From: Natronohydrobacter sp.
Lineage (GTDB): Bacteria; Pseudomonadota; Alphaproteobacteria; Rhodobacterales; Rhodobacteraceae
Assembly: GCA_030603695.1 (NCBI GenBank)
Contig: JAUVXF010000005.1
Coordinates: 1 to 64,000 of the forward strand
Reading direction: 5' to 3'
DNA length: 64,000 nt
Each line of letters starts with the position of its first letter. Position 1 is the first letter of the stretch. The notes beneath the pieces were generated by a model. That model was not told where the DNA came from. It saw only the letters and a program-made list of their open reading frames with translations, and made no database searches. Positions 1-8,260 of the stretch are shown in pieces. The translations under genes and the position numbers were made by a program.

Positions 1-5
1 AGCCG

Positions 6-2234
6 TCAGTCCTGAGGGCGGGGAACTGACATATCTGGTGGCATGCGGCTATTGCGCCACAAGATTGCCAGAACAACTGATGCACTTATAGCAATCATCG
101 TCACATCATGGGCCACCAGCGCAAGCCCTGCAATGCTGAGAACCCATTTCTCCCAACGCGCCACGGTGGTTTTGAAAAAACCGATATAGGCCACGGACAA
201 GGCCACGATGGACAGAATGCCCGATGACAAGGCAAGCAGGAAATCCCACCATGTGAAATCAATGAACAGCAGCGCCGGGGCGTAGATGAACATGATCGGA
301 ACCAGCGCTTTGCCCATGGACAGGCGGAATGCTGTCATGCCGGTTTTCATCGGGTCGGATCTGGCAATGCCCGCCCCGGCATATGCCGCCAAGGCCACCG
401 GGGGCGTGATATCTGCCAGAACACCATAGTAAAACACGAAGAAATGTGTGGCCAGCAAGGGCACGCCCAGTTGCTGCAAGGCTGGTGCCGCGATGGCTGC
501 AAGGATGATGTATGTGGGTGTTGTGGGAATGCCCGCGCCCATGATGATGCAGGCAATCGCCACAAAGATAAGCGCAAAAAACAGTGTTGTGCCATTTAGC
601 GTCAGGAACCCAAACGGATCGAGTGTTGAAATTGTAGCGCCCATCCATGCGGCGCCGTCAATCACCGCGCCGGAAAACTTGAACCCCATCCCTGTCAGTG
701 TTGTTACCCCAAGGATGAAGCCCACGCAGGCACAGGCGGCGGTAATCGCGATGGATTGCTGTGCCCCGCTTTCAAGGGCATCTTTCAGCCGCAAAGGCGT
801 CAGGGCGCTGGCCGCATCCATCCGCTTGCCCAAGCCCAGCATTTGCAACACCAGCGGGATATAGGAACATACGATCGTCAGGATGATCCCCCAGAACGCG
901 GCCAGAAAGGGGGTGAATTTCATTAAGAGCAGCGTGACCATCACCACCAGCGGAATGAACAAATGCCATGAGCGCACCAGAACATCCATGAATTGCGGCA
1001 GCTTGTCGGGGGCGATGCCTTCCAGATTCAGGCGCTTGGCTTCCAGATGCACCATGAACAGCGTCGAGAGGTAGTGAAACGCTGCCGGAATGATGGCGAT
1101 CAGGATCAGTTCGTTATAGGGAATTCCCAGCATCTCTGTCATCACAAAGGCCGCCGCCCCCATGATGGGCGGTGTCACCTGGCCCCCGCAACTGGCCGAA
1201 GCCTCTGTGGCAGCGGCAAAGCGCGCAGAGAAGCCCTTGGATTTCATCATGGGAATTGTGAAAGCGCCGGTTGTCACTGTATTGGCCACCGGAGAGCCGG
1301 AAATCATGCCAAAAAACCCCGACGATACCACCGCCACCTTCGCAGGCCCGCCCGAATAGCGGCCCGCGACAATGCTGGCCAGATCAATGAACAACTGCCC
1401 CAGCCCGGATTTCTGCGCCAGCACACCGAACAGCACGAAATGGAATACGAATGTTGCCACAACGCCGATGGCAATGCCGTAAATCCCCTCGGTTCCCAGA
1501 TACAGATGATTGACCAGCCGGATGATATTATAGCCCCGATGCGCCAGATCACCGGGCAGATATGGGCCGAAAATGGCATATAGAAGCGCCAGAGTGCCAA
1601 TCACGGGCAGCACTTCACCCATCGTGCGGCGCGCAGCTTCCAGCACCATGATGATGGCCAGCAGCCCCATCACATAGTCCATCGGTTGTGGAAAGCCGAC
1701 ATTCTGAATGAAGATCGAGTCGAAGAACACAAGCAGATAGAGAGAGGATGCGCCCCCAGCCAGCGCCAGCGGCCAATCCATCACCGACAGCCTGTCACCC
1801 TGACCGCCCAGCGCGGTAATGGGCAGGGCTGTCAGCGCCAGCACGAAGCTAATGCCAATCAGCCCCCATCGCGCCATGTCGGGAATGCGCCCTGTCAGGG
1901 CATCTGCCAATTGCACCCCCAAAAACACATAAAACGCCGCAAAAGCCAGCCCAAAGCCCCAGGCGCGTGCGGGTTTTTCTGGCCGCATCCGTGGGAATAG
2001 CAGGAACACAAGGGGCATGATGAAGCTCATATGCACAGACCGGTGCATAACCTCGCTCAGCAGCCCGAAGCCTGATGTATAGATGTGAAACACGCTCAGC
2101 ACGATGCAGGCCAGTGTCACTACCAGCCCCGTCACCCCTGTCAGCCGACGAAAATTGGTTTCATTGTCATATTTGCGAACCAGCGCCTCCATTTCTGCGG
2201 CGGACAGGTTGCTTTGGGGGGCAGGGGTGCTCAT
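6..2234 (-). CDS. TRAP transporter fused permease (DctQM type, TAXI family)
   Basis: This is the membrane component of a TAXI-type TRAP importer, in which the small 4-TM (Q) and large 12-TM (M) domains are fused in one protein of about 742 residues. It moves substrate delivered by the periplasmic TAXI protein across the inner membrane using a sodium or proton gradient. The sequence is almost entirely hydrophobic helices, with the conserved large-subunit stretch GGQVTPPIMGAAAF near the middle and a TTPTYIILAAIAAP motif later. I chose the ATG at 2234 because AGGAA lies just upstream and the ATG overlaps the stop of the DUF1850 gene (ATGA). It is the last gene of a hutG-TAXI-DUF1850-permease run, so histidine-related or glutamate-type substrates are likely (inference). 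The gene is complete, ending six bases from the window edge. Confidence 0.93.
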   Translation of the reverse strand: MSTPAPQSNLSAAEMEALVRKYDNETNFRRLTGVTGLVVTLACIVLSVFHIYTSGFGLLSEVMHRSVHMSFIMPLVFLLFPRMRPEKPARAWGFGLAFAAFYVFLGVQLADALTGRIPDMARWGLIGISFVLALTALPITALGGQGDRLSVMDWPLALAGGASSLYLLVFFDSIFIQNVGFPQPMDYVMGLLAIIMVLEAARRTMGEVLPVIGTLALLYAIFGPYLPGDLAHRGYNIIRLVNHLYLGTEGIYGIAIGVVATFVFHFVLFGVLAQKSGLGQLFIDLASIVAGRYSGGPAKVAVVSSGFFGMISGSPVANTVTTGAFTIPMMKSKGFSARFAAATEASASCGGQVTPPIMGAAAFVMTEMLGIPYNELILIAIIPAAFHYLSTLFMVHLEAKRLNLEGIAPDKLPQFMDVLVRSWHLFIPLVVMVTLLLMKFTPFLAAFWGIILTIVCSYIPLVLQMLGLGKRMDAASALTPLRLKDALESGAQQSIAITAACACVGFILGVTTLTGMGFKFSGAVIDGAAWMGATISTLDPFGFLTLNGTTLFFALIFVAIACIIMGAGIPTTPTYIILAAIAAPALQQLGVPLLATHFFVFYYGVLADITPPVALAAYAGAGIARSDPMKTGMTAFRLSMGKALVPIMFIYAPALLFIDFTWWDFLLALSSGILSIVALSVAYIGFFKTTVARWEKWVLSIAGLALVAHDVTMIAISASVVLAILWRNSRMPPDMSVPRPQD

Positions 2235-2704
2235 TGCGGGGATTCCTTGCAATCGGGCGACAGTATTTCAAGCGGAGTGGCGGGCCATTGGGTTAGATCA
2301 AGAGTAATATCACCGGCAATAAGACGGTTTTCATATGCAGTTGCCGTGCGCAGGATCAGACGCGGAATATCGCGGTTCAGATCAACCACCATCTGCCCGC
2401 CCTCGATCCGCCAGCCAGCGCCATCATGCGCCATGCCGGGGCCATGGGCTGCAAAGCGCTCTGCAACTTGGATGATCTGGCCATGCAGGCCAAGGATATA
2501 GTCGGCCTGTACCATGCCAAGCGTTACCGAATTGCGCCACAGCAGCGAGAATGGCTGCGCAGGCAAGCTTGCCAATAGCGTGCCTTCGCGCACGTCCAGC
2601 ACTTCGATCATCCGCGCCGAACAGTCACGGGCGGCACTTGGGCCGCCCGTGACATTGAACAGGGTGGCAAGCGCCAGCATGCAGCACTTGCCTTTGTCCA
2701 TCAT
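2231..2704 (-). CDS. DUF1850 domain protein linked to TAXI-TRAP transporter
   Basis: A protein of about 157 residues lies between the TAXI binding protein and the fused TRAP permease, overlapping both by ATGA junctions, so the three are translationally coupled. The N terminus is moderately hydrophobic (residues 5-20), and the body carries the pattern SVTLGMVQADYIL followed by a GWRIEGGQMVVDL segment. This is how I recognise DUF1850 proteins, which are recurrent partners of TAXI-TRAP systems. No molecular role is established that I can cite; an accessory or assembly role is inferred from the coupling. Two ATG codons are adjacent (2704 and 2701), and either could be the start. Confidence 0.8.
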   Translation of the reverse strand: MMDKGKCCMLALATLFNVTGGPSAARDCSARMIEVLDVREGTLLASLPAQPFSLLWRNSVTLGMVQADYILGLHGQIIQVAERFAAHGPGMAHDGAGWRIEGGQMVVDLNRDIPRLILRTATAYENRLIAGDITLDLTQWPATPLEILSPDCKESPQ

Positions 2705-3672
2705 TCGATCAGGCCCATTTCGCGGTAAAAGCGCTCTGCGCCGGGGTGCAGTGGCACGGAAATGGATTCAAGCGCTGTTTCCAGCGAAATCTGTGCGCCC
2801 ATCACATGAACCTGCGCCAGCGTATCCGTGTTTTCATAAAGCGCCTTGACCATTGCATAGGCCAGATCTTCGTCCAGATCCGCATGGGTGGCCCAGATTG
2901 CGCGCACGGCCAGCGTTTCCACATCTTCATCAATGCCGCGATAGGTGCCCGCAGGCAGCGTTACCGATGCGTAATAGGGCTGCACTTCCTGAAGGGCCGC
3001 AATCTCTGCGCCAGAGAGGGGCACAATGGTGATGTCATGGCCGTTGGCCAGTTCTGTGATAGAGGCCGTGGGAATGCCTGCGGTGATAAGCGACGCATCC
3101 AGATTCCCATCGCGCAGCTTGTCAGCGGATTGCGCGAAAGAGGAATAATCCTCGGTGACATCTTCGCGGCTCATGCCATGGGCTTCCAGCAGATCGCCCA
3201 ACAGCTGCCACTGGCCCGAACCGGGGGAACCGGAGGAAACCGATTTGCCCGCCATATCGGCAAAGCTGGTCACATTTGCCCCGGCGCGGGCGACAAGCTG
3301 CACGGTTTCGGGGTAGAGCGAGCCAAGCGCGCGGATGTTTTCTGCTGCATTCGCTTCAAACTGGTTAATGCCGTGATAGGCAGCATCCAGAATATCGGCG
3401 GCGATAAAGGCTGTCTCGATTTCGGCCTGTGCCAGCAAACCGGCATTGGCAACCGAGGCATTGCCTGTTTCAGCCGTTGCGGAAATGCGCTTGCCTTCCA
3501 GTTCGGCCGTGTTGGAAATCAACTGCGCCAGCATGCCGCCCAGCGGATAATATGTGCCGCCAGTGCCACCTGTGGCGATACCGACAAAGACGCGTTCTTG
3601 CGCCATTGCGGGCACGCCCAGCGCCATTGCCGACAGTGTCAGCGCGCAGAGTGATTTGGTGAGATGTTGCAT
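2701..3672 (-). CDS. TAXI family TRAP transporter substrate-binding protein
   Basis: This periplasmic binding protein of about 323 residues captures the substrate for the adjacent fused TRAP permease. Residues 1-24 form a Sec signal peptide ending in AMAQ. The mature protein begins with the TAXI hallmark GIATGGTGGTYYPLGG. The family's known ligands include glutamate-like acids, which suits a gene that follows hutG on the same strand with only 34 bases between them. The start at 3672 is supported by AAGGAG upstream. The open frame extends about 77 codons further up but has no signal peptide there, so the longer form is rejected. An ATGA overlap couples it to the DUF1850 gene. Confidence 0.92.
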   Translation of the reverse strand: MQHLTKSLCALTLSAMALGVPAMAQERVFVGIATGGTGGTYYPLGGMLAQLISNTAELEGKRISATAETGNASVANAGLLAQAEIETAFIAADILDAAYHGINQFEANAAENIRALGSLYPETVQLVARAGANVTSFADMAGKSVSSGSPGSGQWQLLGDLLEAHGMSREDVTEDYSSFAQSADKLRDGNLDASLITAGIPTASITELANGHDITIVPLSGAEIAALQEVQPYYASVTLPAGTYRGIDEDVETLAVRAIWATHADLDEDLAYAMVKALYENTDTLAQVHVMGAQISLETALESISVPLHPGAERFYREMGLIE

Positions 3673-3706
3673 TGTGGTGCTCCTTGTTGGGGGTATTTGG
3701 TCTGGT

Positions 3707-4519
3707 TTACGACAAGTCCAGCGCTGCGATGTCGCGCAGCATTGGTTTGAGAAGCGCGCGCAAACGATCCGCGCGGCTGTTATCCCACGCCCAGGGTGGG
3801 GATTGCTGCATATAGGTGGATTGGGCCAGTTCCATCTGGATGGCATGAATGCCTTGATCTGGCTTGCCATAGTGGCGCGTTGTCCAGCCGCCCTTGAACC
3901 GACCATTCACAACATGGCTCAGGCCATCGGCAGCAGCGCAATGGCGCAGAACTGTAGCTTGCAGGGCCGGGGCACAGGTGACGCCGTTATTGGTTCCGAT
4001 ATTGAAATCCGGCAAGACACCTTCAAACAGGAACGGAATTTCAGACCGGATGGAATGGCAATCATAGAGGATGGCAAAGCCATGCAGCGCCTTTACGCGC
4101 GCCAACTCTGCCGACAGGGCGGCGTGGTAGGGCGCATGGAATCGGATGCGGCGGGCTTCGATGGCGGCGGCATCGGGTTCGTGCTGCCAGATCGGGTTGC
4201 CATCAAAATCCGTCAGCGGCACAAGCCCGGTGGTGTTCTGTCCCGGATAGAGGCTGGCCCCTGACGGGTCACGGTTGGCATCGATGACATAGCGGTGAAA
4301 GCGCGCTGTGACGATGGTTACATCCTCCACCAACCCCTCATAGACGCGATCCATATGCCAGTCAGTATCTGACATGCTGCGCCCTGTGTGGTTCAGCGCC
4401 GCGCGCACATCTTCAGGGATGTCTGTGCCTGCATGTGGAATCGCCAATACCAGCGGGCTGCTTCCCGGCAGGATGCTGAAGGGCTGGCCCTTTGCGCTGG
4501 GTGTTGCGATGTCTTGCAC
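3707..4519 (-). CDS. hutG: N-formylglutamate deformylase
   Basis: HutG hydrolyses N-formyl-L-glutamate to glutamate and formate, the last step of the five-step histidine degradation branch. The protein (about 270 residues from the GTG at 4519) shows the family pattern: LAIPHAG near residue 25-31 with a metal-ligand His, then SDTDWHMDRVYE, RFHRYVIDANR, ILYDCHSIRS, and a late NGRFKGGWTTRHYG and HAIQMELAQ. The GTG start has AAAGGGAA eight bases upstream and gives the usual family length. An upstream ATG at 4552 lacks a ribosome site and would lie inside the shared operator region. It diverges from hutF and precedes the TAXI-TRAP genes. Confidence 0.92.
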   Translation of the reverse strand: MQDIATPSAKGQPFSILPGSSPLVLAIPHAGTDIPEDVRAALNHTGRSMSDTDWHMDRVYEGLVEDVTIVTARFHRYVIDANRDPSGASLYPGQNTTGLVPLTDFDGNPIWQHEPDAAAIEARRIRFHAPYHAALSAELARVKALHGFAILYDCHSIRSEIPFLFEGVLPDFNIGTNNGVTCAPALQATVLRHCAAADGLSHVVNGRFKGGWTTRHYGKPDQGIHAIQMELAQSTYMQQSPPWAWDNSRADRLRALLKPMLRDIAALDLS

Positions 4520-4551
4520 TGGGCTATTCCCTTTGCGACGTGATCGTGCCA

Positions 4552-4573
4552 TTAATATGCGTAAGCATAATAA
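4552..4573. promoter_or_regulatory. Palindromic operator candidate between hutG and hutF (HutC site?)
   Basis: In the 64-base divergent gap there is an inverted repeat with arms TATGC and GCATA around GTAA (4556-4569). The symmetry continues outward as TTA/TAA after one mismatched pair. GntR-family HutC repressors bind short palindromes at hut promoters, and hutC lies at the end of the divergent hutF unit, so this is the natural candidate site. The exact HutC consensus for this lineage is not something I can confirm from sequence. Confidence 0.5.
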
Positions 4574-4583
4574 CAGTGTCAAT

Positions 4584-5963
4584 ATGAAGATGAACAGCGA
4601 ACAGATGATTTGGGCACGGCAGGCCTTGCTGCCGAATGGATGGGCAAAGGATGTTCTGGTGCGCGTGGACGGGCTGGGCCGGATTGCCGATGTTACGGTG
4701 GGCGCAGCACGGCAAGGCCATGGTGTAGATACTCTGCTGCCCGCGCCGGTGAATTTGCACAGTCACGCCTTTCAGCGCGCCATGGCAGGCATGACCGAAG
4801 CGCGCGGCCCTGACCCGCGCGACACATTCTGGACATGGCGGCGCTTGATGTTCCGCTTCCTTGATCACCTTACACCCGATGACGCTCGGGCAATTGCCGC
4901 CATGGTGCAGATGGAAATGCTGGAGGCGGGTTTCGGCGCCTTGGCTGAGTTCCATTACCTGCACCACCGTTCTGACGGGCGGCCCTATGACAAAATCTCT
5001 GAAATGGGAGAGAGCATCTGTGCGGCTGCCGAAGAAACAGGGATTGGCCTGACGCTGCTGCCGGTTTTGTATCGCTATGGGGGCTGTGACAAACGGCCTT
5101 TGGCCCCAGGACAAGTGCGTTTCGGCAATGACCTAGACCAGTTTGGTCAGCTAGTGTCACAGCTGGAAACCTCTGTCGCGGGCCTGACGGCAGATAGCGT
5201 GCTAGGCATTGCGCCCCATTCTTTGCGCGCCGTGCAGCCCGCCGATCTGGCATTCTGTATCGAACTTGCCGGGCCGCGTGTGATTCATATGCATCTGGCC
5301 GAGCAACAGGAAGAGGTTGCCGAAGTCTTGGCCGCGCTTGGCGCGCGGCCTGTCGAATGGTTGCTGGACAGTGTTCCGGTGTCAGACCGCTGGTGCCTGA
5401 TTCACTGCACACAGATGGTTGCCTCGGAAACCGCGGCGCTGGCCCGGTCGGGCGCAGTTGCGGGGCTGTGCCCGATCACCGAGGCAAGCCTCGGTGACGG
5501 GATATTTGATGGCGCACGCTATCTGGCGACGAGTGGAAAATTCGGCATCGGGTCTGATTCCAATATCCGCATTTCACTGGTCGAGGAGTTGCGCGGATTG
5601 GAATATTCGCAGCGTTTGCGCGATCGTGGGCGTGCCGTTCTGGCAACTGCGGATAAATCCACCGGGCGGGTGCTATGGCAAGGCGCGGCCTTGGGCGGCG
5701 CGCAGGCTGCTGGCCGCGCGGCGGGTGCAATTGCCAAAGGCCTTTGGGCAGATATCGTGGCGCTGAACGGGGAAATGCCGGATCTTGAAGGGCGTGATGG
5801 GGATCTGATTCTTGATACAGTGGTGTTTTCGGGTGATAACCGCGCCATCGCTGATGTGTGGTCGGCGGGGCGGCATGTGGTGCGTGCCGGTCAACACATT
5901 CGCAGGGCTTCGATTGTCGCGCAATATCGAAGCGTCCTTGCCCGATTGAGAGATGTCGTGTGA
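4584..5963 (+). CDS. hutF: Formimidoylglutamate deiminase
   Basis: HutF deiminates N-formimino-L-glutamate to N-formylglutamate plus ammonia, feeding HutG. The amidohydrolase-superfamily protein (about 459 residues) shows APVNLHSHAFQRAMAGM near residue 54-70 (metal-binding HxH), EFHYLHH, the IAPHSLRAV segment, HLAEQQEEV, a LIHCTQMV strand, and GIGSDSNIRIS with the catalytic Asp. The N terminus IWARQALLPNGW matches the family start. The ATG codons at 4584, 4590 and 4605 are all possible and none has a strong ribosome site. The stop overlaps the GTG of hutC. Confidence 0.93.
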   Translation: MKMNSEQMIWARQALLPNGWAKDVLVRVDGLGRIADVTVGAARQGHGVDTLLPAPVNLHSHAFQRAMAGMTEARGPDPRDTFWTWRRLMFRFLDHLTPDDARAIAAMVQMEMLEAGFGALAEFHYLHHRSDGRPYDKISEMGESICAAAEETGIGLTLLPVLYRYGGCDKRPLAPGQVRFGNDLDQFGQLVSQLETSVAGLTADSVLGIAPHSLRAVQPADLAFCIELAGPRVIHMHLAEQQEEVAEVLAALGARPVEWLLDSVPVSDRWCLIHCTQMVASETAALARSGAVAGLCPITEASLGDGIFDGARYLATSGKFGIGSDSNIRISLVEELRGLEYSQRLRDRGRAVLATADKSTGRVLWQGAALGGAQAAGRAAGAIAKGLWADIVALNGEMPDLEGRDGDLILDTVVFSGDNRAIADVWSAGRHVVRAGQHIRRASIVAQYRSVLARLRDVV

Positions 5964-6664
5964 CCTTATCTTCTGCAAAGACTGACTGGAAAGCCATACG
6001 CCGTGATTTGCTGGGGCGCATCCAGTCGGGCGTATGGAAGCCGGGCGATCAGATCCCCCGCGAAGTGGAGCTGGCGGCGCATTATGATTGCACGCGCTCT
6101 ACTGTCGGGCGGGCCTTGCGCGATCTGGCAACGGCAGGGTTTCTTGACCGCAAGCGCAAAGGAGGAACCACAGTTTCCGCAAACCCTGTGCGCAAGGCCC
6201 CACTGGAAGTTCCCATCATTTCAGAGGCGATCCGCAAAGCGGGATATGAGGTTGGCTATCAGTTGCTGCGGGCCGGTGAGCGGCAGTTGGATCAAACGGC
6301 CGCCGCTGAATTGGGACTGCCAGACGCTGCAAGATTTTTGTCTATAGAGGCACTTTATCTGGCAGATGGCACCCCCTACCAGATAGAGCATCGGTGGTTG
6401 TTGCCCGCCACAGTTGTCGGCTTGACGCCGGAAATTCTGGAAGAAATGCCCGCAGATGAATGGCTGTTGCGCAATGTGCCGCTTACCCGCGCGCAAATCA
6501 TGATAGAAGCTGTGCATGCCCCCAAAGATGTCGCTGATGCCCTGCAAATCGCGCCAGACTCTCCCAGCCTGCTCATCAGGCGCACAAGCTGGCGCGCAAC
6601 GCAATTGATCGGGGTTTTGCACTTGTATCATGCGCCCGGACATCGGCTTGTGACCGGCATTTGA
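5960..6664 (+). CDS. hutC: Histidine utilisation repressor HutC (GntR family)
   Basis: A GntR/HutC-subfamily repressor of about 234 residues. The N-terminal winged helix-turn-helix covers roughly residues 8-75 (KPGDQIPREVELAAHYDCTR, then STVGRALRDLATAGFLDRK). The C-terminal UTRA ligand domain follows from about residue 90, ending in VLHLYHAPGHRL. In known hut systems urocanate releases the repressor. The start is a GTG at 5960 overlapping the hutF stop (GTGA), which implies translational coupling. An open frame further upstream lies inside hutF and is not used. hutH, hutU and hutI are not in the window on this side. Confidence 0.9.
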   Translation: MTLSSAKTDWKAIRRDLLGRIQSGVWKPGDQIPREVELAAHYDCTRSTVGRALRDLATAGFLDRKRKGGTTVSANPVRKAPLEVPIISEAIRKAGYEVGYQLLRAGERQLDQTAAAELGLPDAARFLSIEALYLADGTPYQIEHRWLLPATVVGLTPEILEEMPADEWLLRNVPLTRAQIMIEAVHAPKDVADALQIAPDSPSLLIRRTSWRATQLIGVLHLYHAPGHRLVTGI

Positions 6665-6683
6665 CTGCGGCCAGTTCCGGCCA

Positions 6684-8258
6684 TCAACCGTTTTCCGGTG
6701 TGATGAAATCCGCCCCGCCCTGCACCCGATGCGCCGCGTGCCGTGATGCAAATTGTGCCAGCGCTTGAAGCCTTGGATTATCGGGGCATTCGTGGTGCAC
6801 ACGCTGCCAGAAGGCGAGATCTGCCAATCCGATACTTGCCTGCATGAAGGGATGTGCAAGCTCTGCCGGTGCCTTGCGTGTGGCGACGCATAGCTTTGTC
6901 CACTGCGACAGGCTGTCCATTAGCCACGAATTTTGCTGGCGTTGCGCGATTGTTGCAATGTAGCGCGTGAATGCCTCTGCCTGTGCCCCTGTCGCATGTG
7001 ACAGGCCGCGCGTTGCCAAGGTCAGCGCATGAATGCCATTCGCGCCTTCATAAATTGCGCAGATGCGGGCATCGCGATAGGCTTGTTCCACCCTGTATTC
7101 GTGCAAATAGCCATAACCGCCCAGAACCTGCATGGCGGTTTCCGTGACGCGCATTCCAGCCTCCGAACCCGCGACTTTGGCCATGGGTGTCAGGAAATCT
7201 GCCAATCTGTCCTGCCCGGTTTCCAGCGCCACCAAGGCCGTATGCGCCAGCGCGCGCGCGGCGAGTGTCTGGCTGTCCATCGCCTGTAACATGCGCCGCA
7301 CATCGGGGTGCTGCGCCAGCATTGCCGGGCTGCCATCTGCCGCGCGCCCCTGCGGGCGTTCCTGTGCATAGGCATGGGCGATGGCATGGGCCTTGGCCGC
7401 ATGGGCCACACCTTGCAAGGCCACATCCAGCCGCGCATGGTTCATCAAGAGGAACATCGCCGCAAGCCCCTGACCGGGTGCGCCGATCAATTCTGCCGCG
7501 CAATCGTCAAACACCATCTGGCACGTGGGAGAGCCATGAAGCCCCATCTTCTTTTCAATCCGCGCCACATGCACGCCGTTGCGCCGCCCATCGGGCAGCA
7601 GGGCAGGGCAGGCAAACAGGCTTAGCCCGCGCGTGCCATCCGGCCCGGTGCGCGCAAGCACCAGATGCAAGATATTCTCGCTTGCATCCTGATCGCCGCC
7701 AGAGATGAAAATCTTTTCGCCGGTAATCCGCCAGCCTTGCGGCCCTTCTTGCGCGCTGGTGCGGATGCGTGACAGATCAGACCCGGCACCTGCCTCTGTC
7801 AGGCACATTGTTGCCAGCCATGCGCCCGATGCAAGCGGGGGGATAAAACGGGCCTGTTGCTGAGGTGTGGCGCACTGTTGCAAAAGCCGGATTGCACCGG
7901 GCACAAGCCCCGCAACCATCTGCAACGCATGGCAGGCGCCGGAAAACGCTTCGGAAACAAGGGCCTGAACGGCAGGGCCAAGACCCTGGCCGCCAAATTC
8001 CTCTGGCGCGCTCAGGCCCTGCCAGCCAGCCTCTGCCAAGGCGCGGTAAGCGCTGGCAAAGCCTGCGGGCAGGTGCACCCGCCCATTCACCAGATGGCAC
8101 CCTTCCAGATCCCCCACAGGATCAAGCGGGGCGATATGGGCTTGGGAGAAGCTGGTGAAATGGCCCAAAACATCACGCGCCAGATCATTATCCCAGCCGG
8201 GAATAGTGTCTGCGCCTGCGAAATTCAGGCTCCAGAGGCTATCGTCCATTGCAGCCAT
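6684..8258 (-). CDS. Acyl-CoA dehydrogenase of phenylpropanoid cluster
   Basis: An FAD-dependent acyl-CoA dehydrogenase of about 524 residues that introduces the alpha-beta double bond into an acyl-CoA. It has the family core: GWQGLSAPEEFGGQGLG, the flavin/substrate motif MCLTEAGAGSDLS, ITGEKIFISGGDQD, and the late AIYEGANGIHALTL stretch with the presumed catalytic Glu. Its layout resembles DmdC-type long acyl-CoA dehydrogenases but is shorter at the N terminus than the 568-residue relative at 43.7 kb. Beside feruloyl-CoA synthase and an enoyl-CoA hydratase it would oxidise dihydrocinnamoyl-type CoA esters (inference). The start could be ATG 8258 or GTG 8264, the latter overlapping the amidohydrolase stop. 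It is convergent with hutC. Confidence 0.85.
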   Translation of the reverse strand: MAAMDDSLWSLNFAGADTIPGWDNDLARDVLGHFTSFSQAHIAPLDPVGDLEGCHLVNGRVHLPAGFASAYRALAEAGWQGLSAPEEFGGQGLGPAVQALVSEAFSGACHALQMVAGLVPGAIRLLQQCATPQQQARFIPPLASGAWLATMCLTEAGAGSDLSRIRTSAQEGPQGWRITGEKIFISGGDQDASENILHLVLARTGPDGTRGLSLFACPALLPDGRRNGVHVARIEKKMGLHGSPTCQMVFDDCAAELIGAPGQGLAAMFLLMNHARLDVALQGVAHAAKAHAIAHAYAQERPQGRAADGSPAMLAQHPDVRRMLQAMDSQTLAARALAHTALVALETGQDRLADFLTPMAKVAGSEAGMRVTETAMQVLGGYGYLHEYRVEQAYRDARICAIYEGANGIHALTLATRGLSHATGAQAEAFTRYIATIAQRQQNSWLMDSLSQWTKLCVATRKAPAELAHPFMQASIGLADLAFWQRVHHECPDNPRLQALAQFASRHAAHRVQGGADFITPENG

Positions 8259-8260
8259 AA

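Noticed and set aside
2701-3906. A 401-residue reading frame for the TAXI protein
   Set aside because: The extra N-terminal part overlaps hutG, has no export signal, and the ATG at 3672 has both a ribosome site and a signal peptide.
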